A stretch of 44,651 bases of DNA from an uncultured Eubacteriales bacterium (GCA_900319635.1 ONPF01000023.1:1-44651); one strand, 5' to 3'. Positions 16,049 through 23,575 are shown, counted from the first letter of the stretch. The notes: generated by a model from the sequence alone, not told the origin. Numbers and translations: made by a program.

Positions 16049-16079
16049 AAAAAAACCCATTGCGAAACGCAACGGGTTC
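16049..16079 (-). terminator. Terminator-like hairpin between tRNA-Gly and tRNA-Leu
   Basis: On the minus strand AACCCGTTGCG/GCAATGGGTT (one mismatch-tolerant pair) is followed by seven T residues. If fully active it would leave tRNA-Leu without a visible promoter, so it is probably leaky or a processing signal. Confidence 0.75.
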
Positions 16080-16083
16080 AAGA

Positions 16084-16159
16084 TGGAGCGGGCAACGAGG
16101 CTCGAACTCGCTACCTCCACCTTGGCAAGGTGGCGCTCTACCGGATGAGCTATGCCCGC
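16084..16159 (-). tRNA. tRNA-Gly (anticodon GCC)
   Basis: A 76-base cloverleaf on the minus strand with encoded CCA. The acceptor GCGGGCA pairs with TGCCCGC, the discriminator is T, the anticodon loop is TTGCCAA (GCC), and the T-loop is TTCGAGC. A strong promoter lies just upstream. Confidence 0.95.
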
Positions 16160-16172
16160 ATCAGCAAGGGAT

Positions 16173-16200
16173 ATATTACCACAAAATAAGCGAATGTCAA
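16173..16200 (-). promoter_or_regulatory. Promoter of tRNA-Gly (and probably tRNA-Leu)
   Basis: On the minus strand a consensus TTGACA (16195-16200) and TAATAT (16173-16178) are 16 bases apart, 14 bases from the tRNA 5' end. Confidence 0.85.
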
Positions 16201-16250
16201 GAACTTTTTTCTTATGCTTTTAAATCCGGAAGGAAAAGAATAAAAAATAC

Positions 16251-16279
16251 TTGTACGGGAGCGAGCCTGGTGGTATTCT
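16251..16279 (+). promoter_or_regulatory. Promoter of ddl
   Basis: TTGTAC (16251-16256), 17-base spacer, TATTCT (16274-16279), 40 bases before the ddl start codon. Confidence 0.65.
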
Positions 16280-16319
16280 ATACCAGTATGGAAAATCACC
16301 CGGAAAGAAGGATTTTTGC

Positions 16320-17393
16320 ATGAAGATCGTTGTTCTCGGCGGCGGCATCAGCACAGAACGTCAGGTCTCTCTGGTATCGGCGACCTCTGTCTGCCGCGCG
16401 CTGCGCAGTCTTGGCCATCGGGCCGTGTTTGTGGATCTGTACCTGGGAATTGAAGAGTCAGACGTCCCTCTTGAGCAGCTGTTTGACGCGCCGGATGGGC
16501 GCTGCGGGCAGGTGGGTATCGAAAAAACAGCGCCGGATCTGGCCGCGGTTCGCGCGTCCCGCAAGGATCAGAGCGACAGCCGGATCGGAAAAAACGTACT
16601 GGAGATCTGCAAGCTCGCCGACTGTGTGTATCTGGGCCTGCACGGGCAGGACGGAGAAGACGGAAAGATCCAGGCCACGCTTGATCTGCTGGGCGTGCCC
16701 TATACCGGCTCCGGCCCGCTGGGCAGCGGTATGGCCATGGACAAGGCTGTGGCCAAGCGCATCATGGAAAGCTGCGGCGTGCACACCCCGGCATGGCAGG
16801 AGCTCCGCTATACGGCGGAACAAATCCCCGCGCTGGCGGAGACGCTGCCGGTTCCCTGCGCGGTGAAGGTGGTGGGGGGCGGCTCCTCCATCGGCGTGGC
16901 GCTTCCGGAGACGCGGGAGGAGCTTCGCAGCGCGCTGGAGGAGATTCTTCGCTACGGCGACCGTGTCGTTGTGGAAGAGAAGATCCGCGGGCGCGAGCTC
17001 ACGGTGCCTGTGCTGGATGAGAAGGCGCTCAGCCCCATTGAGATCGTCCCGCCTCAGGGCAAGGACTTTGACTATGTCTCCAAGTACCAAAGCGGCGACG
17101 AGGGCGCAAGAGAGCTTTGCCCCGCCCCCATCAGCGAGGAGGAGCGGGCGCTGGTTTCCGAGGCTGCGCTGCGCATTCATGCTGCGCTGGGGCTTTCCGT
17201 CTATTCCCGGGCAGATTTCATCCTGGACGGGGAGGGGAGAGCCTGGTGCCTGGAGGTCAATACCCTGCCCGGCATGACGCCCAACAGCCTGATCCCCAAG
17301 GCGGCAAAGCTGGAAGGCCTGAGCTACGCCGCGCTTTGTGAGAAGATCGTGTTGCTGAGCCTGGCACAGCGCAGGAAAGAGCGCGCTTGTTAA
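16320..17393 (+). CDS. ddl: D-alanine--D-alanine ligase
   Basis: A 357-residue ATP-grasp ligase that joins two D-alanines for peptidoglycan precursor synthesis. Motifs are MKIVVLGGGISTERQVSLVS (N-terminal substrate loop), LHGQDGEDGKIQ, YTGSGPLGSGMAMDK, KVVGGGSSIGV (ATP-binding loop), the omega-loop ending LCPAPIS, and LEVNTLPGMTPNS (metal and substrate). The omega-loop has Glu where E. coli DdlB has Tyr216; as far as I recall this is common in clostridial Ddl and is not evidence of vancomycin resistance. The ATG at 16320 follows AAGGA. Its product feeds MurF encoded at 12.9 kb. Confidence 0.93.
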   Translation: MKIVVLGGGISTERQVSLVSATSVCRALRSLGHRAVFVDLYLGIEESDVPLEQLFDAPDGRCGQVGIEKTAPDLAAVRASRKDQSDSRIGKNVLEICKLADCVYLGLHGQDGEDGKIQATLDLLGVPYTGSGPLGSGMAMDKAVAKRIMESCGVHTPAWQELRYTAEQIPALAETLPVPCAVKVVGGGSSIGVALPETREELRSALEEILRYGDRVVVEEKIRGRELTVPVLDEKALSPIEIVPPQGKDFDYVSKYQSGDEGARELCPAPISEEERALVSEAALRIHAALGLSVYSRADFILDGEGRAWCLEVNTLPGMTPNSLIPKAAKLEGLSYAALCEKIVLLSLAQRRKERAC

Positions 17394-17427
17394 CAGATTC
17401 GTGATGTTTTGTCGTGGGAATCTGTTA
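17391..17427. repeat. 10-bp inverted repeat between ddl and the zinc-ribbon gene
   Basis: TAACAGATTC (17391-17400) and GAATCTGTTA (17418-17427) are perfect inverted arms around a 17-base loop. The right arm overlaps a TACAAT -10-like sequence (17426-17431), so the site could be an operator or a weak terminator of ddl. Its role is not clear. Confidence 0.5.
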
Positions 17428-17467
17428 CAATAAAGAATCAGAAATTCGCTTTGTTTCAGGTGATTCC

Positions 17468-17872
17468 ATGAGAGAAAGACTGATACAATTTATGGCTGGC
17501 AGGAACGGGAACGATGCGCTGAACCGTTTCCTGGTTGTCGTGGAGATTGTGCTGCTGGTGCTGTCGCTGCTGTTGGGCGGCAGGATCTCAGCCCTGTTGT
17601 ATCCCCTGTTTCTGATCCTTCTGGTGCTCACGTATTATCGGATGTTTTCCCGCAATCTATACAAGCGGCAGATAGAAAACGCCAAATACTGGGAACTGAG
17701 ATCCAGGGTGCTGGGCAATTTCCGCCTGCTGAAGGAGCGCTGGGTGCAGCGCAAGGACTATCGCTTTTTCTGCTGCCCCTCCTGCCATGCGGCGCTGCGC
17801 GTGCCCCGGGGGAGAGGGAAGATCAAGATCGTCTGCCGCAAGTGCGGCACCTCCTTCGTGAGGAAGTCCTGA
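17468..17872 (+). CDS. Membrane-anchored zinc-ribbon protein of unknown function
   Basis: A 134-residue protein with two adjacent hydrophobic segments (about residues 20-37 and 41-57), a basic linker, and a C-terminal zinc ribbon: CPSC, a ~16-residue basic hairpin, then CRKC (four Cys near residues 103-127). The ribbon would face the cytoplasm if the hairpin inserts normally. The start at 17468 has AGGTG upstream. Its stop is immediately followed by the ATG of the DUF5685 gene, so it leads a three-gene operon with that gene and a J-protein. I do not recognise a named family. Confidence 0.75.
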   Translation: MRERLIQFMAGRNGNDALNRFLVVVEIVLLVLSLLLGGRISALLYPLFLILLVLTYYRMFSRNLYKRQIENAKYWELRSRVLGNFRLLKERWVQRKDYRFFCCPSCHAALRVPRGRGKIKIVCRKCGTSFVRKS

Positions 17873-18721
17873 ATGTTCGGCTATCTCACGGCCAATACCG
17901 AGCTGCTGACGCCGGAGGAGCTGGAGCGCTATAAGGCCTGCTACTGCGGCCTCTGCCGCAGTCTGCAGAAGCGGCACGGCCAGGCCTCTCGCCTTACGCT
18001 CAATTATGACATGACCTTCCTGGTGCTGCTGCTCCAGTCTCTGTATGAGCCAGAGGAGACCCGGGGAGAGGATACCTGCCTGCCCCATCCCCTGCAGGCG
18101 AGAGCCTGGCAGCGCAGCGAGGCCAGCGACTACGGGGCGGATCTGAACGTGGCTCTTGCCTACCTCAAATGCCTGGACGACTGGGAGGATGAGGGCAGCC
18201 TGAAGGCCCTTGCCCAGGCGGAGACCCTGCGCGGCGCCTACGAGCGGGTCTGCAGGGACTATCCCAGACAGTGCGCCGCGATTTCCCGGGGAATGGAAGC
18301 CCTCCACGCTCTGGAGCGGGAGCGGAAAGAGGATCCCGACGCGGCCGCCGCCTGCTTCGGCGGCCTGCTGGGCGAGCTCTTCGTCTGGCGGGAGGATCGC
18401 TGGAGCGAGACGCTGCGCCGCATGGGGGACGCGCTGGGGCGCTGCCTCTATGTGATGGACGCCTGTATGGATCTGGACGGGGACGCCACCTGGAACCGCT
18501 ACAATCCGTTTCGCCGCTATTACGGCCTCAGCAACAACGAACAGCGCTTTCGCTCCATCATGAACATGCTGCTGAGCGATTGCCTCATGGCTTTTGACCG
18601 GCTCCCGCTGGTGCAGGACGCTTCGATTTTGAAGAACATCCTCTGCGTGGGGCTTTGGACACAGTTTGACCGGAAATATAAAGGGAAGAAGGAGACCGCG
18701 GATGGCTCAGGATCCGTATAA
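17873..18721 (+). CDS. DUF5685-family helical protein with Asp-rich motifs
   Basis: A 282-residue, mostly alpha-helical soluble protein. The N-terminus MFGYL and the [11 protein letters not shown] segment (Cys23, Cys25, Cys28) match the DUF5685 family, found in Firmicutes and of unknown function. Two Asp-rich stretches stand out: DDWED (102-106; DDxxD pattern) and DACMDLDGD (196-204; DxxxD), followed by NRYNPF. Their pattern and spacing recall the metal-binding motifs of all-alpha isoprenoid synthases; this is my inference and no activity is known. It starts at the base after the upstream stop, and its end overlaps the J-protein gene by 20 bases. Confidence 0.8.
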   Translation: MFGYLTANTELLTPEELERYKACYCGLCRSLQKRHGQASRLTLNYDMTFLVLLLQSLYEPEETRGEDTCLPHPLQARAWQRSEASDYGADLNVALAYLKCLDDWEDEGSLKALAQAETLRGAYERVCRDYPRQCAAISRGMEALHALERERKEDPDAAAACFGGLLGELFVWREDRWSETLRRMGDALGRCLYVMDACMDLDGDATWNRYNPFRRYYGLSNNEQRFRSIMNMLLSDCLMAFDRLPLVQDASILKNILCVGLWTQFDRKYKGKKETADGSGSV

Positions 18722-19379
18722 AGTCCTCGGCGTCTCGCCGGATGCCTCCGATGAGGAGATCAAAAAGGCGTACCGGGATCTGACAAAGAAATACCATCCG
18801 GATCTGAACCCCGGAGATGAGCGTGCGGCGCAGAAAATGCATGACATCAATGCCGCCTACGACGCCATCAAAAACGGCACTGCGCAGCAGCAGAGCTACG
18901 GCGGGGGAGCGGGAGCCCAGCAGGCCTATGGCACCTACAACTGGGCGGGCTTCGGCGGTTTCAATCCCTACACCTGGTATCAGGAGCAGGCGAGGCAGAC
19001 CCGGCCCACGGAGCGGAGCGAGTATACCGCGGCACGCAATTTCATCCGCAACCGCATGTATAACGAGGCGCTGACCGCGTTGAGCGGCGTTCCTGCCGTG
19101 GAGCGGGACGGACGCTGGTATTTCCTCAGCGGCGTTGCCAAAATGTATCAGGGCAATAAAATTGCCGCCATGGAGGACGCCCGACGCGCTGTGGAGCTGG
19201 ATCCGGACTGCGAGGAATACCAAAATCTGCTCCGGCAGCTGGAGAGCGGGGGAGACTTTTATACCAACTATTCCTCCAACTATCAGGGCGGGCTGAACAT
19301 GGATCGCCTTTGCATGACGCTCTGTGCGTCTCAGCTCTGCTGCGGCCCTGCTTGCGGCTGGCGCTTCATGTGCTGCTGA
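18702..19379 (+). CDS. J-domain protein with TPR-like region and Cys-rich tail
   Basis: A 225-residue DnaJ-like co-chaperone. Residues 4-65 form the J-domain with HPD at 32-34 ([10 protein letters not shown]), which stimulates an Hsp70 ATPase. A Gly/Ala/Gln/Tyr-rich linker follows, then about residues 119-190 form a TPR-like helical pair ([15 protein letters not shown] and [18 protein letters not shown]). The last ~23 residues contain seven Cys (pattern CxxxC, CC, C, CC). It lacks the DnaJ zinc-finger and C-terminal peptide-binding domains, so it is a specialised J-protein, not the general DnaJ. ATG 18702 has AAGGAG 8 bases upstream. Its neighbours suggest the DUF5685 protein as client or partner. 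Confidence 0.88.
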   Translation: MAQDPYKVLGVSPDASDEEIKKAYRDLTKKYHPDLNPGDERAAQKMHDINAAYDAIKNGTAQQQSYGGGAGAQQAYGTYNWAGFGGFNPYTWYQEQARQTRPTERSEYTAARNFIRNRMYNEALTALSGVPAVERDGRWYFLSGVAKMYQGNKIAAMEDARRAVELDPDCEEYQNLLRQLESGGDFYTNYSSNYQGGLNMDRLCMTLCASQLCCGPACGWRFMCC

Positions 19380-19382
19380 CCG

Positions 19383-19420
19383 CAAAAAAGGAAAACGCGT
19401 GACGGCGTTTTCCTTTTTGC
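19383..19420 (+). terminator. Terminator of the zinc-ribbon/DUF5685/J-protein operon
   Basis: A 14-bp perfect stem (19385-19398 with 19405-19418) with flanking A and T runs. It probably also serves the convergent ATPase gene ending at 19429. Confidence 0.9.
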
Positions 19421-19428
19421 GTATTTTG

Positions 19429-20346
19429 TCATTCTTTTGGGGGAAACAATTTTTCGAGCAGCTGCCCGGCGTAAGCGGATAAGCCTGGAAAATCCATGTG
19501 GGGACGGTACAGAGCTTCCAGCTCGTCGTGGAGCGCCTTGGCCTCCCGCAGCGCCTCCACGGCCTTCTCCAAATACGGCTGATCTGCTTGTTCCGAATCG
19601 GGTACGGCAGTAAACGCAAGCTTTTTCTCCGGCAGCAGGAGTGCCTCCGCCTCATCGGGAAACAACGGCGAGGGGCAGAGGATGACGTCCCAGCCCCGAC
19701 GCTGCACCTCCTCCGCGGCTGCCGGCAACGCGGCAGCGGGAGCGGGAGATACAGCGTAGTCTGCGGACGCCGGGGGAAGGCGAAGCAAGCCCTTGCAGGT
19801 GATCGCGCTGGCAAAGCGCCGGGCCATGCGGCCTTGCTTTTCCTGCGCAGGAAGAGCGGACAGCGTGTCGCGGAGCTGCTCATCTGAGCAGCAATGCGTG
19901 CGTTCGTTGTCCCGCGGACACGCGGCAAGAAGCGCGTAGGCGCGGCGATAACAGGCCTTGTATGCCGTCTGCAGCGTACGGAGCTCTTTTTTCTCGACAC
20001 TGGAAAATGGAGCAGAGAAGAACGCGCCGAGGTTTACATAATCTCCATTCGCCCCGAAAAGCTCGGGCTCGATTACATGGGGAGCCGTGCCGTCCACCCA
20101 GGCAAGGCCCAGGGCGGGCAGGTAGACCCCGTCCAGCGAATCCGGGTCGCCGGAGCAGAGCACCCGCTCTACCTCCATCCCGCGTCTGTCCGCCTCCCGG
20201 GCGATGGCGCGGAGGAGGGTGGATTTTCCGGTTCCCGGGCCGCCTTTGAGGATGTGCAGGAAGGCGTCCGCGCGATGCGGGAACCCGCCATAGAGGGAGT
20301 AGAAGCCCTCGGCGGTGTTCCCGCCAAGGAAGTAGTCCTGAAACAT
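19429..20346 (-). CDS. P-loop ATPase of the PRK06851-like family
   Basis: A 305-residue cytoplasmic protein with Walker A GGPGTGKST (Lys41) directly after HILK, followed by the family-specific blocks CSGDPDSLDGVYLP and DGTAPHVIEPE and by VNLG. These occur in a conserved but uncharacterised Firmicutes ATPase family (PRK06851-type). Members I recall are ~360 residues with a second P-loop; this one is shorter and I see no second Walker A, so it may be the single-site form. A possible GAGGTG Shine-Dalgarno precedes ATG 20346. The role is unknown. It is divergent from the HAD phosphatase gene. Confidence 0.75.
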   Translation of the reverse strand: MFQDYFLGGNTAEGFYSLYGGFPHRADAFLHILKGGPGTGKSTLLRAIAREADRRGMEVERVLCSGDPDSLDGVYLPALGLAWVDGTAPHVIEPELFGANGDYVNLGAFFSAPFSSVEKKELRTLQTAYKACYRRAYALLAACPRDNERTHCCSDEQLRDTLSALPAQEKQGRMARRFASAITCKGLLRLPPASADYAVSPAPAAALPAAAEEVQRRGWDVILCPSPLFPDEAEALLLPEKKLAFTAVPDSEQADQPYLEKAVEALREAKALHDELEALYRPHMDFPGLSAYAGQLLEKLFPPKE

Positions 20347-20405
20347 AGCAGCACCTCTTTTCCCTGTATTTTATGCGAAAACAATGATCCTATGATTGGG
20401 AGCTG

Positions 20406-21053
20406 ATGCTTTTGTATTCCTGTATTTTTTTCGATTTTGACGGAACGCTCTACGACACCGTGGAGGGGATCACAAAATCCGTCCGCTATGCGCTGCAAAA
20501 GCGCGGCATGGACGCGGAGCTCTCCGCACTTCGCTGCTTTGCCGGGCCGCCGCTGACGGATATGTTTATGGAGAAATTCGCGTTTACTCTCCCGGAGGCG
20601 GAGCAGGCGGTGCGGGATTTCAGAGAGCGCTATGTTCCCATCGGCCTGTACGAGAGCCGCGCCTTCCCGGGAATGCGCGCATTCCTGGAAGCCCTGCGGA
20701 TGGAAGGCAAGAAGCTGGCCGTGTCTACCTCCAAGCCCCAGCCGCTGGCACAGGAGCTGCTGCGCCGGGAGGGGCTGGACGGCCTCTTCGACTGCATCTG
20801 CGGCGCCGGTGACGAGGGGGAGGGCAACGCCAAGTGGCAGGTGCTGCAGCGGGCGATGACCACCCTGGGCGCGAAGCCTGAAAGCAGCGTCCTTGTGGGA
20901 GACACCAAGTATGACGTGGCCGGGGCGCTGCGCTGCGGGATCCCCTGTATCGGCGTGGGCTACGGCTACGCCGTCCCCGGGGAGCTGGAGCAGGCCGGTG
21001 CCCTCACCGTTGCGCAGGATCTGGAAGAACTGAAAGCGCTGCTTTTGACGTAA
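20406..21053 (+). CDS. HAD-family phosphatase, phosphoglycolate phosphatase-like
   Basis: A 215-residue HAD hydrolase. Motif I is FFDFDGTLYDT (Asp nucleophile), motif II AVSTSKP, motif III is near the GNAKWQVL lysine, and motif IV VGDTKYDVAGA. A small helical cap lies between motifs I and II. Such enzymes release phosphate from small metabolites such as 2-phosphoglycolate or sugar phosphates. The closest named relatives by pattern are Gph/PgmB-type proteins; the substrate is not predictable. GGGAG lies close to the start (3 bases), so translation may be weak or a nearby codon may be used. Confidence 0.85.
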   Translation: MLLYSCIFFDFDGTLYDTVEGITKSVRYALQKRGMDAELSALRCFAGPPLTDMFMEKFAFTLPEAEQAVRDFRERYVPIGLYESRAFPGMRAFLEALRMEGKKLAVSTSKPQPLAQELLRREGLDGLFDCICGAGDEGEGNAKWQVLQRAMTTLGAKPESSVLVGDTKYDVAGALRCGIPCIGVGYGYAVPGELEQAGALTVAQDLEELKALLLT

Positions 21054-21056
21054 GGC

Positions 21057-21101
21057 GCAAAGAACGGCCGACCGGGCCAAAGCCTCGGTCGGCCGTTCTT
21101 T
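21057..21101. terminator. Bidirectional terminator between HAD and SLOG genes
   Basis: A perfect 14-bp stem (21061-21074 with 21086-21099) with an 11-base loop, A-run before and T-run after. It closes both convergent genes. Confidence 0.93.
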
Positions 21102-21603
21102 ATGCTATTGGGAGGGTAATGATCTCCAGACCCTGCTCTCGGGCGTAGAGGATGGTGTTGCGGGTGCCGCCGGCCTCTCCGTTATAGCAGGCCAGCAGGA
21201 GGGAGGCGTGGTTCACGAGATAGCGGTTGCGCGCCATCATGCAGCCGGGACTGTAGGCCTCCTGCAGCACCTTTACGCTGTCGGCAGCGTCAAGAAGACG
21301 CTGATAGCGCCGCTTCTGCTCGCCCGTCCAGCGCGCCGCCTGGCCGCGGAAGGGCACCGCCGCCTCCAGCGTCACGTCGCTGTGCACCTGGCGCAGCATC
21401 AGCACGCTCTCCGCAAAGTAGAGGTCGCAGCCCTCTGCCATGCCGCAGAGAAAGTGCCGGTAGCCCCGTCCGTAGAGCTCCACCAGCGCCTGCACGATAT
21501 CCATTTTCAGATCCAGACACCTGAGATCGTCCTCCCGGTAGCCCCAGGGCAGCTTGGAGGGTCGGTGACCGGTGAAGCAGCAGCTCACGGCGAGAAAGTT
21601 CAT
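21100..21603 (-). CDS. SLOG-family protein (YpsA/DUF1273-like)
   Basis: A 167-residue Rossmann-like protein. CFTGHRPSKL at the N-terminus, FLCGMAEGCDLYFAE in the middle and NHASLLLACYNGEAGGTRNTILYA near the end are the three glycine-containing loops that form the nucleotide-binding pocket of SLOG/YpsA proteins. YpsA influences cell division in Bacillus and Staphylococcus; the ligand is uncertain. ATG 21603 is preferred over 21624 because GGAGG lies 6 bases upstream. It is transcribed divergently from the FMN riboswitch with overlapping -35 elements. Confidence 0.85.
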   Translation of the reverse strand: MNFLAVSCCFTGHRPSKLPWGYREDDLRCLDLKMDIVQALVELYGRGYRHFLCGMAEGCDLYFAESVLMLRQVHSDVTLEAAVPFRGQAARWTGEQKRRYQRLLDAADSVKVLQEAYSPGCMMARNRYLVNHASLLLACYNGEAGGTRNTILYAREQGLEIITLPIA

Positions 21604-21638
21604 GGCAGCCTCCGCATGGCTCAATGATACACGCCGCT

Positions 21639-21667
21639 ATTGTAGCGAATAAATAAGGACTTGTCAA
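21639..21667 (-). promoter_or_regulatory. Promoter of the SLOG gene
   Basis: On the minus strand consensus TTGACA (21662-21667) and TACAAT (21639-21644) are 17 bases apart. Its -35 overlaps the -35 of the divergent ribU promoter. Confidence 0.85.
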
Positions 21668-21689
21668 AGGAAAGCTGTTGTGCTATACT
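21661..21689 (+). promoter_or_regulatory. Promoter of the FMN riboswitch-ribU transcript
   Basis: TTGTCA (21661-21666), 17-base spacer, TATACT (21684-21689), just upstream of the riboswitch P1 stem. Confidence 0.85.
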
Positions 21690-21694
21690 CACAT

Positions 21695-21802
21695 CGTCTT
21701 CAGGGCAGGGTGAAATTCCCGACCGGCGGTACAGTCCGCGAGCCTTCGGGCCGATCCGGTGCGATTCCGGAACCGACAGTATAGTCTGGATGGAAGAAGA
21801 CG
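21695..21802 (+). ncRNA. FMN riboswitch (RFN element)
   Basis: The P1 stem is CGTCTTC (21695-21701) with GAAGACG (21796-21802). Between them are the conserved RFN blocks AGGGCAGGGTGAAATTCCC, GACCGGCGGTACAGTCCGCG, GATCCGGTGCGATTCCGG, and CCGACAGTATAGTCTGGATG. Binding of FMN normally stabilises the aptamer. A terminator follows it directly, so control is by premature termination of the riboflavin transporter message when FMN is plentiful. Confidence 0.97.
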
Positions 21803-21838
21803 GGAAAATCTGATATTCCTGTCCTCTCATTTGTTGTG

Positions 21839-21871
21839 CCTGAAGTCGAACGGACTTCAGGTTGTTTTTTT
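21839..21871 (+). terminator. Riboswitch-controlled terminator before ribU
   Basis: CCTGAAGTC (21839-21847) pairs with GACTTCAGG (21853-21861), followed by a T-rich run ending just before the AGGAGG site. It is the expression platform of the FMN riboswitch. Confidence 0.93.
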
Positions 21872-21884
21872 AGGAGGAATCGAC

Positions 21885-22823
21885 ATGAAAACCGGAAATC
21901 TGAAACACATTCTGGCACTGCTGCTTGCGCTGCTGCTCCTGTTTGCCATGCTGCCTACCGCTTTTGCGGAAGGGGAGGGCCAGGACGAGAGCACGGAGGA
22001 GCAGGCGGCCGCTCCCGCGGAGGGCGAAGCGGAGGAATCCGCCGGGGAACAGAGCCAAGAGGAAGCAAAGCCGACCGGACTGCAGAAGCTCTGGAAAGAC
22101 ATTCGGGAAAACGGAGGCTTCCTGCTGGTTTGCCTGGCTGTCTTTGCGGGACTGTTCATCCTCGCCTGGCTCTTCGAGCGGATGCTGGTCAAAAACCGGA
22201 AGAGCTTTTCCGACACGCACTACATCGCCTATACCGCCATCTTTGCCACCATGGCAGCGGTGCTGATGCTGCTGGAGATCCCGCTGTTCTTTGCCCCCTC
22301 TTTCTATAAGCTGGATCTGAGCGAGCTGCCCGTCATGATCTGCACCTTCTATCTCGGCCCGGTGTCCGGCGTGGTGGCGGAATTTATCAAAGTTCTGCTG
22401 AAGCTTTTGCTGAAAGGCACCAGCACAGCCTTTGTGGGCGATTTTGCCAATTTTGCCGTTGGCTGCACCTTCGTGCTTCCCGCCAGCGTGATCTATCACG
22501 CCAAGCCCAGCAAGAAAACCGCGCTTCTCGGCATGGCAGTCGGTACCCTGGTGATGACGGTATTCGGCAGCTCCTTTAACGCGCTGTATCTGATCCCCAA
22601 ATTCGCGCAGCTGTTCCACATGGATCTTGACAGCATCGTTTCCATGGGAACAAAGGTGAACGGCAGCATCACCAGCGTCTACACCCTGGTACTGTATGCG
22701 GTGGTTCCCTTCAATCTTCTCAAGGGTGTGATCATCACTGCGCTTACCTTCCTGCTCTATAAGCGCATTTCGCCCTTGATGCACAAGGGAGACGCCCGCA
22801 GGGCGCGGAAAAAGAAAGTATAA
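21885..22823 (+). CDS. ribU: Riboflavin ECF transporter S component with signal-peptide extension
   Basis: A 312-residue membrane protein. From about residue 108 it matches RibU-type S components: IAYTAIFATMAAVLMLLEIP, FYKLDLSELPVMIC, FYLGPVSGVVAEFIKVLLKLLLKGT and FVGDFANFAVG, with six hydrophobic segments. It binds riboflavin and would work with a shared EcfA-EcfA'-EcfT module encoded elsewhere. Unusually, an N-terminal signal-like segment ending TAFA (about 1-26), an acidic Ala/Glu-rich linker (27-70) and an extra TM (about 83-105) precede the core; most RibU proteins are ~190-210 residues. ATG 21885 follows AGGAGG by 6 bases. The FMN riboswitch supports the substrate. Confidence 0.92.
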   Translation: MKTGNLKHILALLLALLLLFAMLPTAFAEGEGQDESTEEQAAAPAEGEAEESAGEQSQEEAKPTGLQKLWKDIRENGGFLLVCLAVFAGLFILAWLFERMLVKNRKSFSDTHYIAYTAIFATMAAVLMLLEIPLFFAPSFYKLDLSELPVMICTFYLGPVSGVVAEFIKVLLKLLLKGTSTAFVGDFANFAVGCTFVLPASVIYHAKPSKKTALLGMAVGTLVMTVFGSSFNALYLIPKFAQLFHMDLDSIVSMGTKVNGSITSVYTLVLYAVVPFNLLKGVIITALTFLLYKRISPLMHKGDARRARKKKV

Positions 22824-22830
22824 AGTTTTC

Positions 22831-22868
22831 ACTTGCTCCCCGGTTTTTTTCCCGGGGAGCTTGTTTTT
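22831..22868 (+). terminator. Terminator of ribU
   Basis: GCTCCCCGG (22835-22843) pairs with CCGGGGAGC (22852-22860) and is followed by TTGTTTTTT. Confidence 0.9.
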
Positions 22869-22889
22869 TGCGGCGGGAATTGGTAAAAT
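22861..22889 (+). promoter_or_regulatory. Probable promoter of the cytidylate-kinase-like gene
   Basis: TTGTTT (22861-22866) and TAAAAT (22884-22889) with a 17-base spacer. The -35 overlaps the T-run of the ribU terminator. Confidence 0.5.
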
Positions 22890-22913
22890 AATCGCTGACA
22901 AGGAGGGATGGCT

Positions 22914-23510
22914 ATGATCATTACCATCGGAAGACAGCATGGAAGCAACGGGCATCTGATCGCCGGCGGCCTGGCGGAGCGGCTGGGCTATCGCTGCCTG
23001 GACAAGGAGATTGTGGACCGGGCGGCGGAGGACTCCAATTTCAACAAGGCCATCCTTGCTTCTTATGACGAAAAGCGCATTTCACCCTATTTTTCCGGTT
23101 CGCTCCAGTACATGGGGGGAATGGGAGAGGGCTTCCGCCTGAGCACCCAGATCGCTGCTGCGCAGTTTGACGCCATTCGCAGCCTTGCCAACGAGGGCAA
23201 CTGCATTTTTGTGGGCCGCTGTGCCGACTATGTGCTGCGCAATCGGAAGGATCTGCTGCGCGTGTTCATCATGGCGCCCCAGGATTATCGGATCAGGACG
23301 ATGATGGAGCGCCGCCAGCTGGACGAGGAGCAGGCCAGACGGCTCATCAAGCAGGTGGACAAGGATCGCTCCAGCTATTATAAGTACTACACAGACCAGA
23401 TCTGGAGCGAGATCAACAACTATGACCTCTGTATCAACAGCGCGGTGACAGGGGTGGAGGGCGCCGTTTCCGCCATCGAGGGCGTGGTGCGCGCGCTGGA
23501 AAAGAAGTAA
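22914..23510 (+). CDS. Cytidylate kinase-like family protein
   Basis: A 198-residue P-loop kinase-fold protein of the Cytidylate_kin2/AAA_26 type. The N-terminus IITIGRQHGSNGHLIAGGLAERLG is the family's modified phosphate-binding loop. CIFVGRCADYVL, the DxxxR-rich lid region (RIRTMMERRQLDEEQARRLIKQVDKDRSSYYKYYT) and the YDLCINS strand also fit. These proteins are distant from true Cmk and their substrate is unproven. ATG 22914 is chosen over 22908 because AAGGAGG needs the 7-base spacing. It is a single gene between two terminators. Confidence 0.85.
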   Translation: MIITIGRQHGSNGHLIAGGLAERLGYRCLDKEIVDRAAEDSNFNKAILASYDEKRISPYFSGSLQYMGGMGEGFRLSTQIAAAQFDAIRSLANEGNCIFVGRCADYVLRNRKDLLRVFIMAPQDYRIRTMMERRQLDEEQARRLIKQVDKDRSSYYKYYTDQIWSEINNYDLCINSAVTGVEGAVSAIEGVVRALEKK

Positions 23511-23527
23511 GTAGAGGAATATCAATC

Positions 23528-23567
23528 AGCTCCCCCTGCGGATGAATCTTCCGCAGAGGGAGCTTTT
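23528..23567 (+). terminator. Terminator of the cytidylate-kinase-like gene
   Basis: A 14-15-bp stem (AGCTCCC...TGCGGA with TCCGCA...GGGAGCT, one bulge) followed by TTTT. Confidence 0.88.
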
Positions 23568-23575
23568 CATATTTA

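Noticed and set aside
16980-17180. Ddl omega-loop has Glu instead of the E. coli Tyr216; considered a D-lactate or D-serine ligase
   Set aside because: The other active-site blocks fit Ddl, no vanHX-like genes are near, and the ELCPAP form is, from memory, common in clostridial Ddl.
12866-23560. Prophage or integrative element around the tRNA genes
   Set aside because: No integrase, recombinase, phage or conjugation gene is visible; the flanking genes are housekeeping or conserved Firmicutes genes.
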